NCBI RefSeq assembly: GCF_032854445.1
Contig: NC_088305.1
Location: 18,215,717 to 18,279,716, forward strand
Reading direction: 5' to 3'
Source: Liolophura sinensis
Taxonomy: Eukaryota > Mollusca > Polyplacophora > Chitonida > Chitonidae
DNA length: 64,000 bases
A program made the translations under genes and the position numbers. The notes under the pieces were generated by a model that worked only from the letters and a program-made list of their open reading frames with translations, did not search any database and was not told the origin of the DNA. Positions 43,500 through 53,717 of the stretch are shown one piece after another; within the stretch, counting starts at the first letter, position 1; each line of letters opens with the position of its first letter.

Positions 43500-46052
43500 T
43501 AGTTGTTCAGTGGGGCAGAACAGCTCTTGCGAACATATGCAAAGGAAAAAGTTTTCCAAGGTCCAAACACGGCTAATGAATTTTGCTCGTGGTTCTTTTA
43601 ACCCGAGTACAGAGGTTACATCGCAATGGCCCATAACACCAAAGGGTATGACAGTATTTTTCTTTTAAAATACTTGGTTGAAAATACAATTATTCCAACG
43701 GTTACTTTTGGCGGAGTGAAGATTATGCAAATCAGAGTGGAGTCTTTGAACATTAGAGTGATCGATAGTTTTAATCACATTCCGACCCGTTTGACTAATT
43801 TTCCTAAAACTTTTGGTTTGTCGGAGCTTAAAAAAGGCTATTTTCCTCACTACTTTAACACACCCTGTAATCAAAATTACGTCGGTCCATTCCCGGATGT
43901 GGAATATTACGACCCGCAGTCGATAACGGTCAAAGGTAGAAGTGATTTTTTGGATCGGTACGAGAAACAGAATGGTAAAGTTTTTAATTTTAGAAATGGA
44001 ATGTACGAATATTGTAGGAGTAATGTGGATATTTTAAGACGTTGTTGTTTAAAATTTAGGGAATTGATCATGAGTCTTACTAAAGCAGAAACTACAGCTA
44101 TCGATGACGGCGAGGAACCCGTAGGAACTGATCCCTTGACATACGTCACTGTAGCTGGTTTGTGTTTCGGCGTATTTAGAACCTTATTTCTTCAACCATA
44201 CACCGTAGCCCGTGTGCCGGCAGAAGCCATTGTGGCTCGTAATCAATATTCGGATATATCTATTAAATGGCTGATGTGGGAAATGCATAAAGCTCGCATC
44301 GAAGGTAGGACATTACGCATACAACACGCCCTCAACCGGGGCGAGAAAAAAGTAGGCAATTACCGGTTTGACGGTCTTGATGGTTTTGGGTCCAATACCC
44401 CGTATGAAATGTTAGGTTGTTATTGGCACGGCTGCGATAAATGTTTTGAGCCGGGTCAGTTCAATTTTAAGGCGAATGCAACTATGGAACATTTGTACAA
44501 CAAAACGATAAGAAGACAAACTGTACTGGAATCTATGGGGTTTTCTTATATTTGTAAATGGGAGCATGAATTTCGAAACCAAATTGAAAATAGAGATGAG
44601 CTGAAGAGTTTCATCGCGCAACTCGACAATCAAACCCGTCTGGGTCCTAGAAACGCCTTTTTCAGCGGTCGAACGAATGCCACTCGTCTGTTTTACACAG
44701 TCAACGAAGGTGAGAAAATTAAATGCGTGGATTTCACATTTTTGTATCCTTTTGTAAACAAGTACAAAAGGTATCCAATAGGATAGCCCGTCGTCATTTC
44801 GAGTAAATTTAATCACATATCTAGTTACTTCGACTTTGCAAATGTAAAGGTACTCCCTCCTAGAGGCTTATATCACCCGGTGGTGCCTTATAGATGTGGC
44901 AAGTTATTGTTTCCACTCTGTCGGACATGCGCAGAAACATCTACTTCCACGTGTTCGCAAGACGATGAACATCGAGCTCTCACGGGTACCTGGGTGACGG
45001 TGGAGCTCCAGTACGCTCTTCTCAGGAGGTAAAAATTACTTAAAATTTATGAAGTTTATCACTTTCCGAGAACTCTAAAATACAACGGAAAAACCCAGTC
45101 AGCGTTCTCTTTTTTAAAAATATATCGATACTTTCTTAGCGGTGAAACAACAGGCGTCGGGTTGACCAGAATGGTGCCAAACTGAAGACGATAAAAATAT
45201 ATATATCCAAAAAATACAAAGACCGCGAAGGTATTAAGTTGAACAAATATCTAATTGACAAAACCCGGGTCTTAGATCTGTTGCAAAATTATGTTTGAAC
45301 ATCTTCTGGGGGAAATTTGCTCAACATAATTCTTTAACTCATACAGCATTCATAACTGAAGCCAATGATTTCCTCCATTACTTGTCAGATTCCGAAAAAC
45401 GTGTGGATAATTTTCGTCTTTTGTCAGACGAGATAGCGCTCCTAGAATGGCACCACACTTCCGAAGCCGTCGAAACAGGCCCATCGTCGAATGTGTACAT
45501 AGGTGCTTTCACCACCCCACATGCTCGACTGGAACTGTATAAAGTTTTGGAACAATTAAACAGGAGAGTTTTATATTACGACACAGACCCTGTTGCATTC
45601 GTAAGTTGGGCTGGAGAGCACGAGCCTCCATTAGGGGATTATCTGGGTGAACTAACGGACGAGACAGAAGATGATTTTTATCACTAAATTCTTTTCCGGT
45701 GGTCCGAAAAACTATGCTTACAAGACTTAGTCCGGAAAAGAAGTCGTGAATGTTAGGGGTTTTTTCTCGAAATTATGAAAACAGTTAAATTATGAACATG
45801 TCCGCAGTGACAGACATGGTACATAACATGGTTAAGGGTAATGATAACTGTACATGCGGCATTCCTACCGCGCGATGCGACTTATGCAGAGATTCCACAT
45901 CGGCCCAAATTACTATCGTTAATGAAAATAAAATCACCAGAGACAAATCTCAATTTAAAATTGTAAACAGACTGGAAGAAAAGGACTACAAGGTGTGTTA
46001 TACGAAGATAGTAATTCAGCCGAATTTTGATACAATTCCATTCGGGTTTTAA
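43500..46052 (+). pseudogene. Polinton/adintovirus-type protein-primed DNA polymerase B, broken
   Basis: The longest intact stretch is 43626-44786. It has the exonuclease motif HNTKGYD, a GCYWHGCDKCF finger-like motif, and palm motif A as DFTFLYP. A TAG follows at once, then a TAA near 45028-45030. The part with the KxxxNxxWGKF-like motif B and motif C (YYDTDP, where YxDTDS is usual) is in another frame at 45295-45687. The C-terminal part, with GGPKNYAYKT and a CxCG...CxxC cluster, ends at 46052 after a further shift and stops. Family function is protein-primed replication of the element's linear genome. The copy is dead. The 5' end is damaged and the start is unknown. Confidence 0.88.
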
Positions 46053-46224
46053 TGATTGATGTATTTTACACAGCTTTTTTTTTTTTTTTTTTTTTTTCGG
46101 GGTTGTTTTTTTTTATATGTATATTTTTTTCGTACAAATTATCTCATCATTTTATTCTGATCTGTCTTTTTATATATGTATATATTATCCATATGTATCA
46201 CAAATCTACATGGTTAATTAAAAT

Positions 46225-46636
46225 TGAATTAAAAACAAACAAACAAACAAACACTGTTTTCAAGCTTTTTTGTACTTTTATCCATAGTTAAGTCCAACAC
46301 CATTGCTAATAACGAAAACATTCGTTGCGCGATAAAATCGTTATCCATTAACAAAGTGTCTTGTATACCGAAATGTTTTATCATGTAATCGTGAACCAGG
46401 ATTTCGTTATTTCTTTCGTTAGAGTCAAACATGTTAACTACGGTATCCATCGATATATTTCTACATCTATGCAATAAGTAACATACGCAGTATTGTCAGC
46501 ACACAGTGGTAAAATCCCCGTGTAAACGGGTGGAATTAGAGTCCCAGGTTCTGCAGAATCTGTCCATGAAAATTATGAACTCCTCATACCGAAGTTCTCT
46601 CCCCAGTGAATCGAAATATTCACCGGACCGGTGATC

Positions 46637-46723
<87 letters not shown>

Positions 46724-46835
46724 CGGACACCCAGTGAGAGCCCCCTCTGTCACTCCCGTCCTCGTTGAAAATATACGCTGCGGGGTAAGTCTTTACTTTG
46801 TCGGGAACTTTATCCCTAGGTAATATGCCTTGGAA
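46225..46835 (-). pseudogene. adenain-type maturation cysteine protease, broken
   Basis: On the minus strand [11 protein letters not shown] and [10 protein letters not shown] (catalytic His region) are followed by a (TA)n expansion read as repeating Tyr-Ile. Then come GEYFDSLG (acidic catalytic residue region) and VC-stop-QYCVCYLLHRC, around the expected nucleophile Cys. ISMDTVVNMF and the tail end near 46225. The stop replaces the residue after the Cys, where adenovirus-type proteases have Gly. The N-terminus runs into a second (TA)n block. In relatives this enzyme processes capsid proteins. It lies between polymerase and capsid genes. Confidence 0.8.
46636..46722. repeat. (TA)n inside the protease remnant
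   Basis: TA dinucleotide run with one CA interruption. It lies between the His-bearing and acid-bearing motifs of the protease. Confidence 0.97.
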
Positions 46836-46837
<2 letters not shown>

Positions 46838-46913
<76 letters not shown>

Positions 46914-46930
46914 TTATATATATATTATAA
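46838..46930. repeat. (TA)n upstream of the protease remnant
   Basis: A second long TA run, ending in TTTATATATTATAATTA. Confidence 0.97.
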
Positions 46931-47015
46931 TTATTTATTAATTGTACGAAATTTTTTGTGGAAGAATCAGATCTCAAAATGGTTTCAATTTAATTTTATA
47001 TCCATTTTTTTTATT

Positions 47016-48375
47016 TTAGACGCTGTAATCGCAAAGCACATTTCTAGCTCGATCCACGTAAATAATGATGGAAAATTCCACGTAGCAAACCACGTTAACG
47101 GTAACTGGTAGCGGTTGAGCGAAATGAAGTTCGAGACGTAGACTGCCCTGCTTTACCAGGTTGAAATGATGCCCATCACTCAAATCTGGAGTTAAATTGA
47201 AACAAAATAAGCAATATCCGGTCTTAAACGCTTCTCTGCTGAGTCCATTCCCTTCATCCTCGTACGCTTGTCTAGTGTTTGAAAACAGTCCGAAATAACT
47301 CCTTATGTAATTGTTGTTTCTAAAGTCGGGCTGTACCGGCTTGGCTGGGACTTGTTTCCTGTCTACGTGAAGGGCCACAAAGTTTACTTTAAACGGTGTA
47401 AAACTGTAAGTATTGGCCGTGTAACTTCCGTTAAACGCCGCATTTTCCACAAATCCAATAACCAATCGTTCCGGCAAATCTCCTAAAAAGAAATTTTCTT
47501 GGTTAGAAGTAAGATGGCCTCCAGAGATTGAGAATACTTTGGTTTCCACTCGGGGGACGGGATATTTCGCCTTTCCCTTCTCCAAGGTTTTGATGTGTCT
47601 CAACTACACGCCGGGATTTAAACTGACCTTTCTTACGAACAAAGACACGTCTTGTAGTACTATTTTATAATTAGGATTCTCTCTGCGGGTCATTACGCGA
47701 ATTCAGCCTTTCTTCTAACCAGACGTACTTTGAGACTGACACTGTTCAACAGATATCTACTTTGCATACACATGTCGAGATGTAGACGACCCATCATATC
47801 TACCATTTTACTTTCAGCCGTAAATTCAGTTCGTTTCACTAATCCTAAACTCGTAACCATAGAGTCCATTTGTCCCGCTGTATCCTCAAACCATAGAGAC
47901 GATGACAAGTGCGACGTTTTCGCCTCCTGGCCGTAAGACAGCAAGGTTTCCAAATAAGCCCTATAAGGATAAATATTATTCGACGAGGACACTAACTTGT
48001 CGTTCATGCTAAAATCAACCTGACTGAATAAAGAGTGTAACAGCAAGTTGACGGGTCCCACATTTCCATCCTCCTCCAAAAGTGAACCGTCTGTGTGCAC
48101 TATTTTTGCTTTCACATAAATGAAACTGTTGGCTAGATCGGTGCAGTCGTCTCCAGATCCGGGTACTGTAAAGTCTACAGCCCCGGTGTCCGTTATGGAA
48201 GCTATAGGTCTAAATTCTACCCATCTGCCACTTTCAACACTGGTCTGCGTCGGAGGTACTGAAAATAAGTCGAGCTCCGAGTTGGCGCATTCGTAAGATT
48301 GAGGATATATCAGAGCCGTATTTTCCCCTTCTTTTTTATAGTCGAAGATATCTCCAGCAGGCTCTACTCGAACTG
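47016..48375 (-). pseudogene. Polinton/adintovirus major capsid protein (hexon-like), broken
   Basis: The minus strand holds the N-terminal half (about 48375-47693; ALIYPQSYECANSELDLFS, GRWVEFRPIAS, GPVNLLLHSLFSQVDF, YPYRAYLETLLSYG). The C-terminal half (47603-47016) has LPERLVIGFVENAAFNGS, HVDRKQVPAKPVQPDF, LTPDLSDGHHFNLVKQG and RLELHFAQPLPVTVNVVCY. The conserved order matches double-jelly-roll capsid proteins of Polintons/adintoviruses. About 90 bases between the halves are in another frame. No start ATG is visible and the 5' end overlaps the upstream small gene. Confidence 0.85.
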
Positions 48376-48740
48376 ACTGTCTTGCCGTTTCTTTTACGCT
48401 TTATATTCCGCCGAATTCTTGGCGGACCATCGCTCATACCGTGGACAGCTGAATTCAATAAGTTAGATCCCGCTTCTCTAGCTCTCCTAGCTGCTGCGCG
48501 TTTCACGTTTTGTCCTCGCAAAACATCGCAGGGTAACTGAAGACCAGATTTTAAAGCTTGCTTCCCTACATACTTGACTCCCCTGGTAACGATGGCTAAT
48601 ACACTACGAATCAATCTTCCCAACACGCTCCCGATCCCTCTCTAGTTTACGCTTCCGACGAACACGGGTATTCCGCTTCTTATTTGCCGCGTATAATATT
48701 CTACAAATTTCCTAGAGTCACGGTTATAAGGCGTCCTCAT
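48336..48740 (-). pseudogene. small basic virion core-like protein, one nonsense codon
   Basis: It starts ATG at 48740 (MRTPYNRDSRKFVEYYT, GIPVFVGSVN). It is interrupted by TAG, then continues in the same frame from RGIGSVLGRLIRSVLAIV through KQALKSGLQLPCDVLRGQ to an Arg/Lys-rich tail ending near 48336. A gene of this kind directly upstream of the capsid gene is common in Polintons. A DNA-binding or membrane-active core role is inferred from charge only. Confidence 0.65.
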
Positions 48741-48749
48741 TTTAAATAA

Positions 48750-49035
48750 AGTTCGGAGATCTTTTCAGTCTAAAATGTAGTGTGACCATGGTCCTCCCGT
48801 ACTCAAATGGAATATCTTCACTTGTATCCGTCTTTAATACTTTTTCAACAGTAGAAAAATGTTTTCTAATATTTAGTTAAGAGAGGAATTCCTCGGTAAT
48901 GTCAAATACATACTTCTCGGATGTTTCTTCCTCTTGTGTATGATTGATAATGAAATCCGCTTTATAAACTAGTAACTTTCCCAGCTTAACTCTTTTGAAA
49001 CAGACTTGGGACGATTTGCGGGCCCTATAGGACTG
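48750..49035 (-). pseudogene. element ORF of unknown function, frameshifted
   Basis: The longest conserved-looking frame reads VKLGKLLVYKADFIIN, EKYVFDITEEFLS and IPFEYGRTMVTLHFRLKR, with a stop after EEFLS. Its position between the core-like gene and the next ORF on the same strand suggests a structural or accessory protein of the element. No function is assigned. Confidence 0.5.
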
Positions 49036-49089
49036 TCGGCGATCGTTTCTTTATGTCCAGAGCAGGATGTCGACGAGTCATTCATTCCC

Positions 49090-49668
49090 ACCTCCTTTAA
49101 TTACCCACCAGTTCTTGCGGTACATTCATGTCCGTTAATCCTCTGGCAAAAATTTCCCCAGCCACGCGGCGCTGAATGTTGACGTTGTCGCACCACGTCA
49201 TTCACTAGATCTACCACATTTCTGTTGGGTATTATTCGATTGTCCATCAACAAATTCTCCTTGATCATTCCAGCTCATGTTACCGCGTGACTCCAATTAA
49301 GCAAAAGTTCAGCTCTTTTTTTCATGCTCGAAGATACACTGCCTAAGATAGTTGTTTTAATATTGTCCGGGATAGGTTCTGCGGGGGCGGTTTTCGGTCG
49401 AGTGACTGGGCCGTCGGCTATCTTCACTGCGATAGGCGGTTGAAAGGAGATATACTTTTCTTTAAATGACATGTATTTTTGAAGGGCTTGATTGTAGTTT
49501 CACCTAATCGCCTTCCGACAGTTCTGTTCGTTGTAATATAGCGTTCATATCCTCGTCGAGGTTGTTCATGGTACGAATTGTTTTATTGACTACGGGTTGT
49601 TGTTGTTGTCTTAAAGAGTCCAGTAGTCTGGGTTCTGTCAAAGCCATTTTTTTAGCGTGTTCCATTTC
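49090..49668 (-). pseudogene. element ORF of unknown function, frameshifted
   Basis: The N-terminus has MEHAKKMALTEPRLLDSL and LDEDMNAILQRTELSEGD. After a stop and shift the frame gives the KYISFQPP and SVSSSMKKRAELLLNWS segments, then LLMDNRIIP and NVVDLVNDVVRQRQHS. The N-terminal pattern resembles a small conserved ORF I recall near Polinton capsid genes. That recall is not verified. Confidence 0.5.
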
Positions 49669-49997
49669 CGAAAATACCAGACACGATAGGTCCTAATACC
49701 GAAGCTGCTAATGGAGCTAGGAGGGCTCCCTAAAATTCACCTTTCATTAACAGTCGCTTTTTCTATTTCTGACTGATGCTTTTTTCACCAGAGTTTGAAG
49801 CCCTCACTTGTGCTTCGACAATTTCATCTTTTGAGCCTGAGTGATTGGCACGTTGCGCTTTAATACGTTTTTCCGCATTCACACAAACAGTCAATCAATT
49901 CTTTGTCCGCTTCTTGAATTATATTTCGATGCACTTTTCTTTTCGTTTTCATCAAAACGCTTAAAATAGGGGCATGTCTCTGTAGTCGTTTAGACAT
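49660..49997 (-). pseudogene. small element protein with hydrophobic C-terminus, frameshifted
   Basis: ATG at 49997 opens MSKRLQRHAPILSVLMKTKR, followed by IIQEADKELIDCLCECGKT. The frame then breaks, and a later frame gives GALLAPLAASVLGPIVSGIF. Small proteins with a basic N-terminus and a Gly/Ala/Leu-rich end occur in Polinton late clusters. The function is unknown. Confidence 0.52.
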
Positions 49998-50079
49998 ATC
50001 GTCGGAATTAGTCGGTTAACTGGATGAGTCTATTCTCATACTTTTTTTCATATAAACGTACTGAATTTCTCCCGGGAAA

Positions 50080-50511
50080 ATGTTCGTGCTCAAACGCAGA
50101 TGTTCCGCTGTGTCCTGCTTCAGATCGATTAACATATATGCTTTGGATGTAGCGTCTTTAAAATGCATCAAAATTTTTGCTAGCGGAGGGCCTAGAAACT
50201 ACACGTACAAGACTAGGCTAGGGGAGACAGTCACCAAGGTACGTGGTTTTACCCTCAACGCCAAAAACTCTAGAGTAATCAATTTTGATACTGTATGCGA
50301 TATGGTGAAAAATGTGATGAAGCGATGTCCTTGCTCTGGAACTGGTGTGGTTTGTAAATTATGCAGAAAGACCGTGTTTAACGAGCGGAAAATCACGCGT
50401 GACAAAACACGTGTCAGAATTCTCAACAAGCCTGAGAAAAAGGACTATAGAATCAATTATATTAAGCGGGTGATAAAGCCTTCGTTTGACACGGTCCCGT
50501 ATGGGTATTAG
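50080..50511 (+). pseudogene. second polymerase B C-terminal fragment
   Basis: An intact frame from about 50164 carries FASGGPRNYTYKT, VTKVRGFTLNAKNS, the CPCSGTGVVCKLCRK cluster and a GY-ending tail. It aligns with the C-terminus of the polymerase at 45.69-46.05 kb but at only about 60 percent identity by eye. The first 25 or so codons do not look like polymerase. It is a truncated copy from a different element. It diverges from the capsid-side genes instead of facing them. Confidence 0.8.
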
Positions 50512-50920
50512 ACACAAGACCACCTCCCCCCTCCTCCCGCCCCTCTCGTATGACACGGCTGGCATGTACATTTCGTGTGACTTGTGTCATATACACGATG
50601 TGCAGCAGTGGGTTCGAAACCCAAAGTGATCATTTTTTACAGAACTAGTCATTGGGAGTAATTAAGACATTGTGATCTACATTGTATTTGGATGTATAAA
50701 TATATTTATATATGTATATGGCGATATATCTATATGTGTATATAGCGTTTATGGGTTATACCGCTTAAACTTCGTGTTATGCTGTACATATGTGTATATG
50801 TGAAAAAATGTATCGAGTAATGGAAACGAATAAAACACATAATTGCCTGTTTAGAATCATCCGACTCTCTAAAACACGGAGCTATGATCGTAAATAGGCA
50901 TTTAAGTGTTTAACAAACGA

Positions 50921-51907
50921 CTATAAACTGAACTAGAAAGCAGATGTGGGACTTTTTACATATGATTGTAATTTTTAAACAATGTCCAGTTAAAACTGTT
51001 TATACTCACATGTCTAGTTGGGACGTCGAAGGCTGTATTTCCCTCCAGGGACGGGTCTCTTTGTCCTCGGCTGCGTGGGAAACTATCAGAGCGCTTTCTT
51101 TTGCTGGGTGTGACATCCTGTATAGTTTCCCAATCACTTAAAATGTCATCCCACTGTAACTTCAAATCGGCTAAGAATTCTTCCCCAAACCTGAAAGCAG
51201 ACCATGGGTAAAACCTCTAAAAACGAATTATCTTGAAAACTAGACCACAAAAAACATTCACTTCGTATTTTTCTCGAGAGCACAAAATGGACCTTTGAAC
51301 ATAGACTCCCCCTATGTCGCCTGTCTTGTTTTGTATTTCTTCAATGTCCAGCTCGTGCAACGCATCGAAGAATTCGTCACCTGTCCTTTTGTCAGTGCTT
51401 GAATGTGAACTAACGGAATGCTTTCTTTTGTGGGGCGTGACATCCTGTGTAGGGCCCCATTCCCTTAAAATGTCATCCCATTGTAACTCCAAATCGGCTA
51501 CAAATTCTTCCTCAAATTTGAAAACAGGCCACGGTAAAATCTCTAAAAAAAAGTGGATTAACGCGATAGCTAGGTCGTAGGTTTCGTGACCCAATTAAAG
51601 ATACCTTTCGGTTTTTTAAGCGGGTAGTTATATCCCGTGTGTCATTCCCATCTCCATTTTACTGTATATATCGCATAGTTGGCTATAGATTATGGGCATT
51701 TTTTTCCATTATACATATACACATACAAAAGTGACACATCCTAAATTATACTTCGTCTTTTATTTCAAAAACACATTTACTTCATATTTTTTTCAGAGAG
51801 TACGATATGGACCTTTTGAATAAAGCCTCACCCTATATCGCCCGTCTGATTTGTATTTCTTCAACGTCCAGATCGTGTAATGCATCGAGGAATTCTTTTT
51901 GAGACAT
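50921..51907 (-). CDS. spliced gene with duplicated exon cassettes, unrecognised (may be a pseudogene)
   Basis: Minus-strand pieces are: 51907 ATG exon (MSQKEFLDALHDLDVEEIQ, closing at TAG after 24 codons), 51542-51262, 51216-51010 and a 12-nt last exon 50932-50921 ending TAG. The last two joins are phase 0 with good GTGAGT and TTTTTAG/TTTCTAG sites. The two middle exons are paralogous (FEEEFVADLELQWDDILREW and FGEEFLADLKLQWDDILSDW, then QDVTP followed by basic KRK). The second also repeats the first exon's theme (DEFFDALHELDIEEIQ). The protein is acidic with an NLS-like KRKRSDS. The first exon has a 1-base deletion against its paralogue, so it may be broken. A CAG acceptor just before the ATG suggests an upstream noncoding exon. 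Confidence 0.5.
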
Positions 51908-52291
51908 TTTTTCTGAAAAAACAAAACAGGAAAACTTTTAATGACACGGTGTTAAGATCACTTGACATAGCGCATGCGCGTAGCACACGGTTTAGTTAAT
52001 TAGCAGTTGAGGCGTTTGCAAGACATCACGTGATTATGCATTTTTAACATCCCACCGTTAAGACCATTCGTCATAGCGCATGCGCATAGCACTCTGTTTT
52101 CGTTAGCCAATATGCTATGACATTGCGTAACATGGCCTGTTTACCGTACATTGATTGGCCGGTATTTATCCCGCCGTGATTGCGCGCGCAATTTTAGGCT
52201 TTATAAGCTGGACATAGTTAGAGCAAGGCACTTGCTTCTGACAGAATTTATATAGAGTACAGGCCTTGCCTCAAACTTCACGAACGCCACC
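51908..52291. promoter_or_regulatory. bidirectional promoter between two small spliced genes
   Basis: Two identical NRF1-type palindromes GCGCATGCGC (51970-51979, 52076-52085) sit in a duplicated segment CATAGCGCATGCGC(G/A)TAGCAC, 106 bases apart. A palindromic E-box TCACGTGA (52026-52033) lies between them. Toward the + gene there is an inverted CCAAT box (ATTGG, 52154-52158) and a TATA box (TTATAAG, 52201-52207), giving a start near 52230. Nothing TATA-like was seen for the minus gene. Confidence 0.65.
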
Positions 52292-52311
52292 ATGTCTGGA
52301 AATTTGTATCG
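52292..52311 (+). CDS. exon 1 of the coiled-coil gene
   Basis: Only 20 nt (MSGNLY plus two bases), donor CG|GTGAGT. It would be missed by length-based prediction. Confidence 0.7.
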
Positions 52312-53717
52312 GTGAGTATACAGCTACGTTTTTTGTTTAAAAGTCAAGATCATCGTTCTATTATTCACATCGTTCCACATACTCTATTTCAGTCTGTTTA
52401 GTAGGTTTAGGTGTAGTGTGTAAATCGTTACCGTATAGATGCACATGGAAATATAACGCCTGATACATGTTTTTTGTAGTTCTCCTGAACATATTGGATC
52501 CCCCGATGCAAACTTTTTTTCTACACCTGTGGAATTTAACCTATTTGTGTAAGTCTTCCCATTTCACCGACTGAATGTTTAATGGAGGTAATCCATTTCG
52601 TTAAACACACATTTCAAGGGTGGATTCACCATTTACAGTACTACGCCAATCCTTCCGCTTTTACTTGTCAATTTAAAAAAAAGCAAATAGAAATGTAGAA
52701 GTGGTTTTTGTTTAAAACTATTCCATACGTCTCATTCCCTATTTCCATTAGTACTTTCAACTCATTTTTTTGTCCAGAAAATATTCCATGACGGGCCATA
52801 TCAAAGGCTTACTATATACCGCATTACATATCCATTTTTAAAACAATACCATTTATACAGCGTTATACATGTTACAGACGAACACCTCCGAGTGAGAAGG
52901 GACCATTTCGATACTCAGCTTGCGAGTTTTCATCGCCTTATTTCCCCGTTGACTGGTAAGACGCATTTATCGTTTTACGTATTTAATCGCAGTAAAAGAC
53001 GAATAAGGTTGTACTGTTTATGGTGTAAATAACGCGTTGTATTTGTTCTTTTTAAGCATGGTTAACTTTACATTTCAGGGATGCGGCGTACGGTATCCCG
53101 GGGCCGTCATCGCCCCAAAACATATCACCGTCAAGGACTCCAAAAAGACCCAAATTGGATAGGCAAAAAAAGTTGTTCGGGGAACGACCAGAATCTAAAT
53201 CAACACCTCCGTCACTCTCAACGAAGTAAGTAGATATTTGCACACTACTGACCCGCCTGAGTAACGTCACAGCCGAGTTAATACTAATGCAACAGTCTCA
53301 ATTGACATATGTTATGCGAAAGTTATCTCCTAGCTAGTCTATAATATCATTACAATTGTGAGTTGGTGTTTTCCTCGTATCTAGTCTATAATATCATTAG
53401 ACATTCCCAATACTTTCACAGTTACTAATGTCGAAAAAGTTTTGTCATGCAGGTTATCAACTGTGTATCTTTCTATTTACAGTTCCGACGAGTCTAGGGG
53501 TGAGGAGGAGACCGTGGACAAACGTCTGAAAGCCAAAGACGATAGAATTGAAGAGCTGGAGCGGGAGTATGGTAGACTGCGACGCAGCACGACCGGTTAC
53601 CAGGATCTCAACAGGAAATTTTACGATGAAAATCAAAAACTGAAAGAGGCCCTGGCAACACTCAGGAAATACCACAACAAAATTGATCGGGTCCTGCGGC
53701 ATGCTGACTCTACATGA
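52292..53717 (+). CDS. Ser/Pro-rich nuclear-type coiled-coil protein, unrecognised (five exons)
   Basis: Exons are 52292-52311, 52480-52548, 52878-52955, 53079-53225 and 53483-53717, totalling 549 nt (182 residues). The start has a near-ideal context (CGCCACCATG). All four introns are GT-AG and all are phase 2. Residues 1-75 are Ser/Pro-rich with possible proline-directed sites (RSPEH, GSPDA, STPVE). An NLS-like TPKRPKLDRQKK lies at 76-87. An acidic linker (SSDESRGEEETVD) leads to a heptad-like helix at about 116-170 (IEELEREYGRLRRS, ENQKLKEALATLRKY). The layout suggests a small nuclear regulator acting as a dimer. No family was recognised. No AATAAA lies close behind the stop; the nearest seen is near 55040. 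Confidence 0.72.
53079..53225 (+). CDS. exon 4 of the coiled-coil gene: NLS
   Basis: It runs from acceptor CATTTCAG to donor GAA|GTAAGT and encodes GPSSPQNISPSRTPKRPK followed by LDRQKKLFG. Confidence 0.72.
53483..53717 (+). CDS. exon 5 of the coiled-coil gene: coiled coil
   Basis: The acceptor TTCTATTTACAG is followed by 78 codons and TGA. It holds the whole predicted coiled coil. Confidence 0.74.
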
